Assembly: GCA_900316965.1 (NCBI GenBank)
Contig: ONEY01000001.1
Coordinates: 62,001-126,000 of the forward strand
DNA: 64,000 nucleotides
DNA from: an uncultured Bacteroidales bacterium
Lineage (GTDB): Bacteria > Bacteroidota > Bacteroidia > Bacteroidales > P3
Direction of reading: 5' to 3'
Shown: positions 1 through 6,816 of the stretch, piece by piece
Position numbering within the stretch: position 1 is the first letter of the stretch
Layout: each line of letters starts with the position of its first letter
The notes under the pieces: model-generated
The model's database searches: none
Told to the model about the DNA's origin: nothing
The model's input: the letters and a program-made list of their open reading frames with translations, nothing else
Position numbers and translations under genes: made by a program

Positions 1-1119
1 GAAATGAGTGTTGGACAAGACGGAGAAAAGGTTCTCGCGGGCGTAATATCTGTATCTCTCAGGATTGCTGTCGGCATAAAGAGCCTCGATGGCGACCTCC
101 TCACAGAAAGAGGCTCCGCCTTCATTAATCCACATGTCGTTGCTGCTGGCGCACGTCACCAGATTGCCAAACCATGAGTGGGCAAACTCGTGCGACATGG
201 TGGCCAGACAAGCCTCGTCCTGCGACGCCATACAATTGGTGGTGAAGGCTATGTTGCCAACATGCTCCATAGAGCCCTTGGGGGTGGAGACATAGCCTAC
301 CCTGTCCCACAAGTATGGCCCAAAGCGACGCTCGAAGGCGGGGATGACCTTGCTCATGTGATTGTATACGTTCCAGACACTCGTACTGTCGTGGCTCAAG
401 AAGCCAAGGATGGCGGAATAGACGGCATTCTCGCCTTGGTAGCTCCTCTTGATTACATGGAATGGCGCCACGGCGACGCCGACAAGATAGGTGGGCGTCG
501 GCCTCGACAGCTCCCAATTCCAAGTGCTGCTGCCGTCGGCATGGTACTCAACGGTGTCTAAAAGACCGCTGCACAAGGCTTTCCACCCCGAAAGGGCTGT
601 GATGTGGAAACTGTAGGTCGCCTTGTCGGTGAAATTGTCGCGGCACGGGAACCATGCCTTGCCAACATTGTGCGGATACTCGTACAATGCTATACCTAAA
701 TTATAATATATGTTATCGTCAAAATAAAAGCCGCCCCAGCCTTCCACCATAACGCTGCCGCCTTTGCTGTAATATACCGCGACAGCGACGGTGTCGCCGG
801 CATGGGCGTTGCAGGGTATTCTTAACATCCGCTGGGAGGGATTGAAGGAGAATGGCGTAGCCACACCGTCGACAAGCACAGAGTCGACATCGGAGGGACA
901 CAACTCCAATCCAATAGTGTCGACATTGGTGACAATTCGCAATGTCACGGTTGTCCACCCTTCCATGCGGTGGTAGGCCTTATTGCCAATGTCCAAATGC
1001 AAATCGTAATGAATGGCATCGACGCTATCTGTTGTCTTTGCTCTGACTTGCGACTTAGCCTCGAAGGAAGCCATGAAGGAAAAAAACAGGGTCGCTATTA
1101 AAAAGAGTTTGAATTTCAT
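1..1119 (-). CDS. M1 family metallopeptidase (aminopeptidase N-like), 3' end outside window
   Basis: Zinc aminopeptidase of the gluzincin M1 family, exported, probably trimming peptides at the cell envelope. Only the first 373 codons lie in the window, because the gene runs off base 1. The start codon at 1119 is followed by a signal peptide (hydrophobic LFLIATLFFSFMASF, then EAKSQ). The catalytic signature is complete: HEFAH at about residues 310-314, then exactly 18 residues, then the third zinc ligand E333 in WINEGG. The substrate-binding motif, normally GAMEN or GGMEN, reads GSMEH at about 282-286, keeping the functional Glu but with His for Asn. A Bacteroidetes-type -7 element lies 35 bases upstream. 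Divergent to the lipoprotein gene at 1216. Family call is firm; substrate is unknown. Confidence 0.93.
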   Translation of the reverse strand, partial: MKFKLFLIATLFFSFMASFEAKSQVRAKTTDSVDAIHYDLHLDIGNKAYHRMEGWTTVTLRIVTNVDTIGLELCPSDVDSVLVDGVATPFSFNPSQRMLRIPCNAHAGDTVAVAVYYSKGGSVMVEGWGGFYFDDNIYYNLGIALYEYPHNVGKAWFPCRDNFTDKATYSFHITALSGWKALCSGLLDTVEYHADGSSTWNWELSRPTPTYLVGVAVAPFHVIKRSYQGENAVYSAILGFLSHDSTSVWNVYNHMSKVIPAFERRFGPYLWDRVGYVSTPKGSMEHVGNIAFTTNCMASQDEACLATMSHEFAHSWFGNLVTCASSNDMWINEGGASFCEEVAIEALYADSNPERYRYYARENLFSVLSNTHF

Positions 1120-1153
1120 AACAATATATTCTTTGTATTTTTTTTTACAAAAT

Positions 1154-1162
1154 GCAAATATA
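1154..1162 (-). promoter_or_regulatory. -7 element of the M1 peptidase gene
   Basis: On the minus strand these bases read TATATTTGC, matching the Bacteroidetes -7 consensus TAnnTTTG, 35 bases before the start codon. No clear -33 TTTG is visible at the expected distance. Confidence 0.55.
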
Positions 1163-1215
1163 CGAAAAAAGATATCATTACGTTACTTTATCTGTAAAAA
1201 GAGACAACAACAAGC

Positions 1216-2130
1216 ATGAAAAGAATTGTAACACTTATAGCAATGGCAGCAATGGCGCTCACGTTGGCATCGTGCAAGAAAGACGGCGTCTACAAGCCTG
1301 AATACCGAATCAGCACGATATACGAATACTCTTCGGTTGAGTATCAACGTTATGTTGACAGCTCGCACCTTTGGCACACCTACCACGTCGACTCGGTGGG
1401 TTCTCACATAGTAGAACGCTGGAATTGGAAGGACAAAAACCTTGACCATATCGACTACTATGCCAACGGTCGCGTCGACTACACCATAGACATGGTGTAC
1501 GACGGCAAACGCCTGGCCAGAGTGAACAACAGCAAGGATAAAACTTACGCCTTGATGGAATATGACGGACGTCGACTGGACAAAATGACTTTCTACGACA
1601 AGAACGGCAACGCCCTAAAGAGCTATACTTTCCATCACGACGACCACATTTTTAGCAGTATCGACGTCGAAGTCGTCGACAAAAAAAGTGGCGCGGAAGT
1701 TAGCGACGCACTAGAAACCTTTGTGCTGAACATCTTTGGCGACGATAGCAAAGCGTTGTTGCGCGCCGCCAAGAACGGCAAAGGCTCCAATTACACCATA
1801 ACCCTTAAATGGAAAGACGACAACGTGGTAAGTGTAAGGCACGAAAATATTCAGAGGGATTTCAAGTACGACAGCAAAAAGAATCCCATGAAAGGCCTGC
1901 TTCTTTCCCTTGTTATGCCTGGCGAGAATGAGGCGGCAACATTCGGCAACGCCAACAATGTCACCACGGCCATCCTGTTCAGGGACGGCAACGAAGAATC
2001 CAAGAAGCGCTACAGCTACACATATAGCGACGACATTCCCGTCTCGTGCTCCTCTATCGACATTGAGAGCGTCTCGGCTGGTTACCGCAACGTCCACACG
2101 GAGATGCAAAACTATTACTACGAAGAGTAA
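1216..2130 (+). CDS. lipoprotein of unknown function (YD-rich, DUF4595-like)
   Basis: A 304-residue predicted lipoprotein. The N-terminus has a short charged stretch, a hydrophobic core and the lipobox LASC with Cys20 as the lipidation site; Lys follows, so surface or periplasmic fate is open. The mature part is polar and beta-rich, with repeated Y-D-G-[KR]-R elements (MVYDGKRL, MEYDGRRL), as in Bacteroidetes DUF4595/RHS-like lipoproteins. That family link is from memory of the pattern only. The gene stands alone between the divergent M1 peptidase gene and convergent panC, and ends before a bidirectional terminator. No catalytic motif is seen. Confidence 0.8.
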   Translation: MKRIVTLIAMAAMALTLASCKKDGVYKPEYRISTIYEYSSVEYQRYVDSSHLWHTYHVDSVGSHIVERWNWKDKNLDHIDYYANGRVDYTIDMVYDGKRLARVNNSKDKTYALMEYDGRRLDKMTFYDKNGNALKSYTFHHDDHIFSSIDVEVVDKKSGAEVSDALETFVLNIFGDDSKALLRAAKNGKGSNYTITLKWKDDNVVSVRHENIQRDFKYDSKKNPMKGLLLSLVMPGENEAATFGNANNVTTAILFRDGNEESKKRYSYTYSDDIPVSCSSIDIESVSAGYRNVHTEMQNYYYEE

Positions 2131-2163
2131 GGCATCCATTGGGGGGTGGGATAATAGTGGGTC

Positions 2164-2196
2164 ATGAGTCCGCTATGAGTCCGCTATGAGTCCGCT
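2164..2196 (+). repeat. three tandem copies of an 11-base unit
   Basis: ATGAGTCCGCT occurs three times without a mismatch between the stop codon of the lipoprotein gene and the terminator. It encodes nothing evident. Confidence 0.9.
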
Positions 2197-2205
2197 AAAA
2201 CGAAC

Positions 2206-2238
2206 AAAAAACGTCTGCCCCGGAGGCAGACGTTTTTT
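2206..2238. terminator. bidirectional rho-independent terminator
   Basis: A perfect 14-bp stem: AAAAAACGTCTGCC (2206-2219), loop CCGGA, complement at 2225-2238 ending in six T. Both strands end in a T run, so it can stop both the lipoprotein transcript (plus) and the panC transcript (minus). Confidence 0.92.
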
Positions 2239-2295
2239 GGTAGGTAAAGGATGCCCGAGTGACTATAATACATTCACTCGCCATTGGCACGCACA

Positions 2296-3183
2296 TCAGG
2301 GCTCCAACATCTTCACCATATCGATAAGCCGCACACCATTAAGCCATACAGCTATGCAACCGACAGCGCCGTTTTGGGCGGCGTCTTCCCAGTCTTCTAT
2401 TGGCTGAAGAGTCTTGGCGTCGACAATCTCAAAATATTCGGGTTCGAATTTCAAATCGTCAGGACATAACTCGGGGTTGACCTCATGGAATGATGCCAAG
2501 GTTTCGAGGACCCATTCCTTGACCTCTTCGACATCCTCGTACTCAACCATCTCTACTGCCTGCTGCAAGGTCTCATAGATGGCGGGAGCCATAGCGCGCG
2601 CGGCAGGGCTGAGGCGCATGTTGCGACTGCTCAAAGCCAAGCCGTCGTCGGCGCGAACAATGGGGCACGGCACTATCTCTATGTCGTAATGGATCTGCTC
2701 AATAAGGTTGCGGATGATGGCAAGCTGCTGATAGTCTTTCTCGCCGAAGTAGGCACGGACGGGCTTCACCAGGTCGAACAGGCGGCGCACTACCACGGCG
2801 ACACCCGAGAAATGGCCGGGACGCTGGGGACCTTCCATAACCTCCTCGAGAGGGCCGAAATGATACTCTTCCTTCACCGGCTCGGGGTACATTTCCTCGA
2901 CGGTGGGCAAAAAGACATAGTCGCAGCCAACACTCTCAAGTTTCTCGCAGTCGGCGTCGACGGTGCGAGGATACTTGGCAAGGTCCTCTTTGTTGTTGAA
3001 TTGGATGGGGTTGACAAAGACGCTGACGAAAACGACATCGTTTTCCTCTTTTGCTCTGCGTATCAGCGAGAGGTGACCCTCATGCAAGGCGCCCATGGTG
3101 GGCACCAATCCTATGCTTTTGCCTTCTGCTTTGGCGGCGTTGACGGCCTCGCCAAGAGCGGCTACTGTTGTTATTCTTTTCAT
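2296..3183 (-). CDS. panC: pantoate--beta-alanine ligase
   Basis: Cytosolic enzyme that joins pantoate and beta-alanine with ATP to give pantothenate, the precursor of coenzyme A. It has 295 residues, close to the family's usual length. The HIGH-type nucleotide motif is seen in VPTMGALHEGHLSLIRRA (about residues 27-44), followed by SVFVNPIQFNNKEDLAKYPR. FGEKDYQQLAIIR (about 143-155) and the KMSKS-like LSSRNMRLS (about 184-192) complete the active site. It is the last gene of a minus-strand run tsaC - holin-like - panC, with 49 bases to the gene before it, so co-transcription is likely. It shares a bidirectional terminator with the convergent lipoprotein gene. Confidence 0.97.
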   Translation of the reverse strand: MKRITTVAALGEAVNAAKAEGKSIGLVPTMGALHEGHLSLIRRAKEENDVVFVSVFVNPIQFNNKEDLAKYPRTVDADCEKLESVGCDYVFLPTVEEMYPEPVKEEYHFGPLEEVMEGPQRPGHFSGVAVVVRRLFDLVKPVRAYFGEKDYQQLAIIRNLIEQIHYDIEIVPCPIVRADDGLALSSRNMRLSPAARAMAPAIYETLQQAVEMVEYEDVEEVKEWVLETLASFHEVNPELCPDDLKFEPEYFEIVDAKTLQPIEDWEDAAQNGAVGCIAVWLNGVRLIDMVKMLEP

Positions 3184-3232
3184 TTGATGAAAATATTTAA
3201 ATATCCTTGGTTTTAATTGTCAAAAAAAAGAG

Positions 3233-3697
3233 TTATTCCACCTCCTCATATTCTGTAAATCCCTCGTCGTCAGTATCCTTGCTTTTGTATTCACCCCGAT
3301 TGAGGAAACGGTTGGGCAGCTCCAAAAGGTAGTTCAAGGCTGTTATGACAAGGCTGAAAAGGAGGGCGCTGCCAAAGCTGTCGACTTGAAATGGCGGCAC
3401 CAAAGCCGCTGCCATCTCAATGATGACGGCGTTGATGATAAAAATGAACAATCCCATAGTCACCACTGTGAATGGGAGCGTGATGAATATCAATATCGGG
3501 CGAATAAAATTGTCGAGAAGGGCAATCACCAGAGCTGTTACCACCGCGGCAGCAACTCCATTGCCCTCCATGTGCACACCTGGAAGAAAACGTATGGCGA
3601 TAATTATGGCCAGCGTGAGAACTATGGTGCGACCCAAAAAGCCCCACGGACCTGACTGGCGCTGACGCCGTGTGTTGATATCTATTCTCATATTCAT
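3233..3697 (-). CDS. phage holin family protein (PF04020-like membrane protein)
   Basis: A 154-residue integral membrane protein. Four hydrophobic segments are visible: TIVLTLAIIIAIRFL; AAAVVTALVIALLDNFIRPI; ITLPFTVVTMGLFIFIINAV; and SALLFSLVITALNYLL. The segment containing DNFIRPIL followed by LPFTVVTMGLF is typical of the chromosomal holin family 4_2, which despite its name is common outside phages and has no settled role. The N-terminus carries a basic stretch (NTRRQRQ), and the C-terminus is an acidic tail. It lies between tsaC (24 bases upstream) and panC. A second ATG two codons in is equally possible as start. Confidence 0.85.
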   Translation of the reverse strand: MNMRIDINTRRQRQSGPWGFLGRTIVLTLAIIIAIRFLPGVHMEGNGVAAAVVTALVIALLDNFIRPILIFITLPFTVVTMGLFIFIINAVIIEMAAALVPPFQVDSFGSALLFSLVITALNYLLELPNRFLNRGEYKSKDTDDEGFTEYEEVE

Positions 3698-3721
3698 TGT
3701 CTCGTTTGTTTAGGTTTACTG

Positions 3722-4348
3722 TTATTCCAACTCGTCGACATCGCCCTTGCCTCTTCGCACAACTTCCATATTGCCGCCGCTGCAATCTATTACCGTTGAG
3801 GGGCTGTCTTCTCCTATGCCTCCGTCGACAACGACATCAACTTGACGACCAAAAAGCTCGTTGATGAGCTCGGGATCGGTAAGATATTCTGTCTCACGCT
3901 CGTCGTCGAGGGTACGTACCGACGTGCCAATAAGGGGCATACCCAACGACTCTATGATTGCGTTGCATATTGGATTGGCAGGCACTCTTATGCCTATGGT
4001 TTTGTTGGGATTGAGATAGTTTCTGGGTACCTGATTGTTGGCATCCATAATAAAAGTATAAGGGCCCGGCAAACATCTTTTGAGCAAAGCGAAAGTCTCT
4101 TTGTCCATAGGACGCACATATTCCGACGCCTGTGCCAGATTGCAACACAACATCGAATATTTGGCTTGCTTGAGCGAAAAACCCTTCAGCCGCGCAATGC
4201 TCTCAACCGACTTCTTAAACTCCATGCTGCACACAAAAGCATAGAGAGTGTCGGTGGGTATTATGGCTATGCCGCCATTGCCGAGGATGTCGGCTATAGC
4301 ATTGACATCATGACGGTTGGGGTTGTCACTATATATTCTTTTCAACAT
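3722..4348 (-). CDS. tsaC: L-threonylcarbamoyladenylate synthase (TsaC/Sua5/YrdC family)
   Basis: Makes threonylcarbamoyl-AMP from threonine, bicarbonate and ATP, the first step of t6A modification of ANN-decoding tRNAs. The protein has 208 residues. Family motifs are visible: IPTDTLYAFVC (about residues 29-39), RLKGF, the central LPGPYTFIM, IGIRVPANPI, and GTSVR near 143-147. The frame is open back to 4456, but the start at 4348 is preferred: a -7 element lies 24 bases before it, and the upstream residues are unlike the family. It is the first gene of the tsaC - holin-like - panC run. Confidence 0.93.
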   Translation of the reverse strand: MLKRIYSDNPNRHDVNAIADILGNGGIAIIPTDTLYAFVCSMEFKKSVESIARLKGFSLKQAKYSMLCCNLAQASEYVRPMDKETFALLKRCLPGPYTFIMDANNQVPRNYLNPNKTIGIRVPANPICNAIIESLGMPLIGTSVRTLDDERETEYLTDPELINELFGRQVDVVVDGGIGEDSPSTVIDCSGGNMEVVRRGKGDVDELE

Positions 4349-4371
4349 CGTTATCTTCTTTTTTTGAGCGT

Positions 4372-4380
4372 GCAAAAATA
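4372..4380 (-). promoter_or_regulatory. -7 element of the tsaC operon
   Basis: Minus strand reads TATTTTTGC, matching TAnnTTTG, 24 bases before the tsaC ATG. This placement decides the tsaC start, since it falls inside the possible N-terminal extension. No clear -33 element. Confidence 0.6.
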
Positions 4381-4814
4381 ATAAAGTTCCATATATTATT
4401 AGAAAAAAAAACATTTTTATCACACTAACACTCTGACTTTCTTGCAAGAAAAACAAAATTCATCGCCTTATTTTTCTCACATCATCATGTTTTAGCGCAA
4501 CAACCTTTTTGTTATTTGTTCTTTTTCATCTCCTTTTTGCTAAAAAAATAAAAAAAATTTGTCGGTATTAAACATATTAGTATATTTGCATTGTAAAAGA
4601 AAAGGATTGAAAAATTTCGCACTTTGTTCAAAAAGACCAATAAAACAACATTTTACGCTATAATTATCACTACTTGACAGACAAAAATACGATAAAAAAA
4701 AAGTCAATTTATATATATTTGACGAGTTTTTATCGAAATCTTTTCATTGAACTGCAATAAAACAATAATTCAAGAAACTAATCAAAATAATTATTAACTT
4801 AAAACTAAAAAAAA
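4381..4814. other. AT-rich divergent intergenic region
   Basis: A gap of over 400 bases between the divergent tsaC operon and the lipoprotein gene at 4815. It holds the promoters listed separately and otherwise A/T-rich sequence without an ORF or RNA gene that I recognise. Confidence 0.7.
4558..4588 (+). promoter_or_regulatory. promoter of the 4815 lipoprotein operon
   Basis: TTTG at 4558-4561, a 19-base spacer, then TATATTTG at 4581-4588: a full match to the Bacteroidetes sigma-ABfr consensus. Transcription from here gives a 5' leader of about 220 bases. A second TATATTTG at 4714-4721, without a good -33 element, could start a shorter transcript. Confidence 0.75.
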
Positions 4815-5450
4815 ATGAAAAAAGTTTTCACTCTTATGGGCGTTGCCCTGATCGCTTGCAGCCTTATCACCTCCTGCAAAGATGATCCCGAAGAAAACAA
4901 CGACAACAACAACCAGCAGCAGGAAGAGCAGATTGCTGACGGTGTTAAGATTCAGTTCAAAGGCGGCGCAGAATGGACTCCTGGCGACGTTTCTACAGTC
5001 AACGCTACCACCCAGAATGGTACTTTCATGGTAGCCGACTATTTTGGCACCTCTGACAGCTACGTTCCTGGCTTCGAGCTCTACACCTTCCAGCAGGGTG
5101 CAGGTGCTGTTACCTCCACTTGCGACGATAGCGGTAACCTCCAAAGCTCCAACGGCCCCATCATCTGCGAATACTACGACCAGACCTATCTCACGAACCA
5201 ACAGGGCACTGCTTTCGGTGACTGGTGGGCAAAGAGCGTAACTTGCGACATGAAGGCTTTCGACCTCACCACCTTGAAGACCACCTTCAAGGTTGACGCT
5301 GACATGTTCTGGGCTCGTCAGGCTTTCGTAACCTCTTTCGAGGGCTACACCAACGGTAACATCAACGCTGCTGAGCAGGGCAAAGTCATTGTTAAAGCCG
5401 GTAACGTTGAACTCACCGAACAATCAGCAAAAAGAACTTTAAAATTCTAA
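4815..5450 (+). CDS. lipoprotein of unknown function, probably abundant
   Basis: A 211-residue predicted lipoprotein. The signal is MKKVFTLMGVALIACSLITSC with Cys21 as lipidation site, followed by KDDPEE and an Asn/Gln/Glu-rich linker to about residue 40. The acidic residues after Cys resemble signals that place lipoproteins on the cell surface in this phylum. The rest is beta-rich with many aromatic residues (WTPGDVS, DYFGTSD, GDWWAKS) and no known catalytic motif. Strong promoter match and codons of the kind seen in the nearby ribosomal genes (AAC, ACC, TTC, GCT) suggest high expression. A second lipoprotein gene starts 15 bases after the stop and is probably co-transcribed. Confidence 0.8.
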   Translation: MKKVFTLMGVALIACSLITSCKDDPEENNDNNNQQQEEQIADGVKIQFKGGAEWTPGDVSTVNATTQNGTFMVADYFGTSDSYVPGFELYTFQQGAGAVTSTCDDSGNLQSSNGPIICEYYDQTYLTNQQGTAFGDWWAKSVTCDMKAFDLTTLKTTFKVDADMFWARQAFVTSFEGYTNGNINAAEQGKVIVKAGNVELTEQSAKRTLKF

Positions 5451-5464
5451 ATTTCCATTAAACA

Positions 5465-5869
5465 ATGAAGAAATTTTTCACAATCGCAGCTATCGCTGTC
5501 TGCGCTATGGCTTTCGCTGTTGCTTGCAACAACGCTGACAACACCGAAAAACAGGACACTCCCGTTGTGGATACCCCCGAAGTAGTCGACACTCCCGCTA
5601 TTGACACAATGGCTCAGGACACTGTCGCTCCCGCCGAGGAACCCGCTCCTGCCAAAACAACTGCCAAGAAAGGCACCAAGACAGCTAAGGACACCAAAAA
5701 GGCTCCTAACATGACAGCTGCCACTTCCAACGAGCGTAACCCCAACACCACCACCTCTAACTCTAGAATTCAGAGCAAAGTCGACAACAATAGCGCCAGC
5801 AGCAAGGGTTTGACCACTGCTACCGACACTAAAAGAAACGGCGCCAAGGCTGGTGATAAAATCAAATAA
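5465..5869 (+). CDS. small low-complexity lipoprotein
   Basis: A 134-residue predicted lipoprotein with signal MKKFFTIAAIAVCAMAFAVAC and Cys21 as lipidation site. The mature protein has two low-complexity halves: an acidic Asp/Thr/Pro/Val part with repeated D-T-P-x-V units (about residues 30-60), then a Lys/Thr/Ala-rich basic part (about 63-80) and a Ser/Asn/Thr-rich tail. It is likely unstructured, acting as a spacer or envelope linker; no domain is recognised. It lies 15 bases behind the lipoprotein gene at 4815 and directly before a strong terminator, so the two form an operon. Confidence 0.75.
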   Translation: MKKFFTIAAIAVCAMAFAVACNNADNTEKQDTPVVDTPEVVDTPAIDTMAQDTVAPAEEPAPAKTTAKKGTKTAKDTKKAPNMTAATSNERNPNTTTSNSRIQSKVDNNSASSKGLTTATDTKRNGAKAGDKIK

Positions 5870-5887
5870 CAGCTCGCTTGAATAGTT

Positions 5888-5921
5888 AAGAGCCAGTGAG
5901 ACACCACTGGCTCTTTCTTTT
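5888..5921 (+). terminator. rho-independent terminator of the two-lipoprotein operon
   Basis: 11-bp perfect stem AAGAGCCAGTG (5888-5898) with 5905-5915, a six-base loop, then a T-rich tail. Confidence 0.92.
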
Positions 5922-5977
5922 ATATCTTTCGGCCTAAACATTGTATCTACTTTATCAAACGAAACGCACAAACAACA

Positions 5978-6499
5978 ATGAAAAAAATCCTTTTTGTAAT
6001 CTGTCTGGCGACATTGCTCTCCGCATCCTGCGCAAGCGACAAACAACAAGTCAAAAGTGCAGCAAAACATTATCTTAACGCCACAGGCGATTACAATATC
6101 GACGAGGCCTGCAAATACGCCACACCCGAAACCGCCAAAGGACTTCGCACCATCGAGAAAACTGTGATGCGTATGGTCGACCCTGAATATATCAAGAAAA
6201 ACACTCCCGCCAGAATCTCCATCAAAGACATCATCTACGACAACGACAGCGTAGCCAGAGTGGCCTTCCACAAAAAAACACCCATACAGGAGGTTGACGA
6301 CACCATCATGATGGTGAAAATAAACGGCGAATGGAAAGCCCAACTTAATATAAAAGTTCCCGAGATACTTGCCGGCGACGAAAACACAGTCATCAACTCC
6401 GACAAAAAAGCTGTCACAAAATTCAATTATGACACCATTACCACTCTCGAAGTCGGTGACCCCAACAAAAAACGCGACAACAAAAACATAATAAAATAA
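5978..6499 (+). CDS. DUF4878-like lipoprotein (NTF2-like fold)
   Basis: A 173-residue predicted lipoprotein, signal MKKILFVICLATLLSASC with Cys18. The mature part has the layout of small Bacteroidetes DUF4878 proteins: a helical start (VKSAAKHYLNATGDYNIDEACKY), then strands around DNDSVARVAFHKK and a closing IMMVKINGEWKAQL, as in NTF2-like domains. Function unknown. It is a lone gene between a terminator and the tryptophanase promoter region. The domain call is from pattern memory. Confidence 0.75.
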   Translation: MKKILFVICLATLLSASCASDKQQVKSAAKHYLNATGDYNIDEACKYATPETAKGLRTIEKTVMRMVDPEYIKKNTPARISIKDIIYDNDSVARVAFHKKTPIQEVDDTIMMVKINGEWKAQLNIKVPEILAGDENTVINSDKKAVTKFNYDTITTLEVGDPNKKRDNKNIIK

Positions 6500-6583
6500 A
6501 AAACGCCTCCTTGCCATCGCGCAACAAAACAGCGACACGAAGGACAGCAATATTTTTTCATTTCGAAAATCATAGGTCTCAAA

Positions 6584-6614
6584 TTTGCCAATTAAAAAAA
6601 AATGCGTACTTTTG
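6584..6614 (+). promoter_or_regulatory. tryptophanase promoter
   Basis: TTTG (6584-6587), 19-base spacer, TACTTTTG (6607-6614): a full Bacteroidetes consensus. Transcription should start near 6620, leaving a leader of about 200 bases before tnaA. Confidence 0.78.
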
Positions 6615-6619
6615 CATTC

Positions 6620-6816
6620 TCTATTATGGCAAATAAAACCATACATATTAACGCTCGTCAGCTCTTCCTAAACATAAAAAGAAGAGACATTTACAGCATT
6701 CTATAGAACCATCGTCAACATGGTTCTATCTCAAAATATGACACCCAAAAGTGCCATATTTTTCTATTTTCTATATACGACAATATTATAAAAACAGATT
6801 TAAAAACATAAATATT
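6620..6816 (+). promoter_or_regulatory. structured tnaA leader with two short ORFs and two hairpins
   Basis: A leader of nearly 200 bases. A 26-codon ORF (6626-6706) starts only a few bases after the expected transcription start. Its TAG stop lies in the 5' arm of a perfect 9-bp hairpin (TAGAACCAT 6704-6712 with 6720-6728). The ATG of a second, 23-codon ORF (6720-6791) is the 3' arm of that hairpin. This ORF reads through a second hairpin (6733-6744 with 6751-6762, one A-C mismatch) that ends in a T-rich run like an intrinsic terminator. The layout suggests attenuation, with ribosome position deciding folding. Neither ORF contains a Trp codon, unlike TnaC of enterobacteria. The structures are seen; regulation is inferred. 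Confidence 0.45.

Noticed and set aside
4349..4456. 36-residue N-terminal extension of TsaC
   Set aside because: A -7 promoter element lies inside it, and the family start fits the ATG at 4348.
6751..6816. Longer N-terminus for tryptophanase
   Set aside because: The extra 22 residues lie over the attenuator-like hairpin and match nothing at the N-terminus of TnaA; the ATG at 6817 fits the family.
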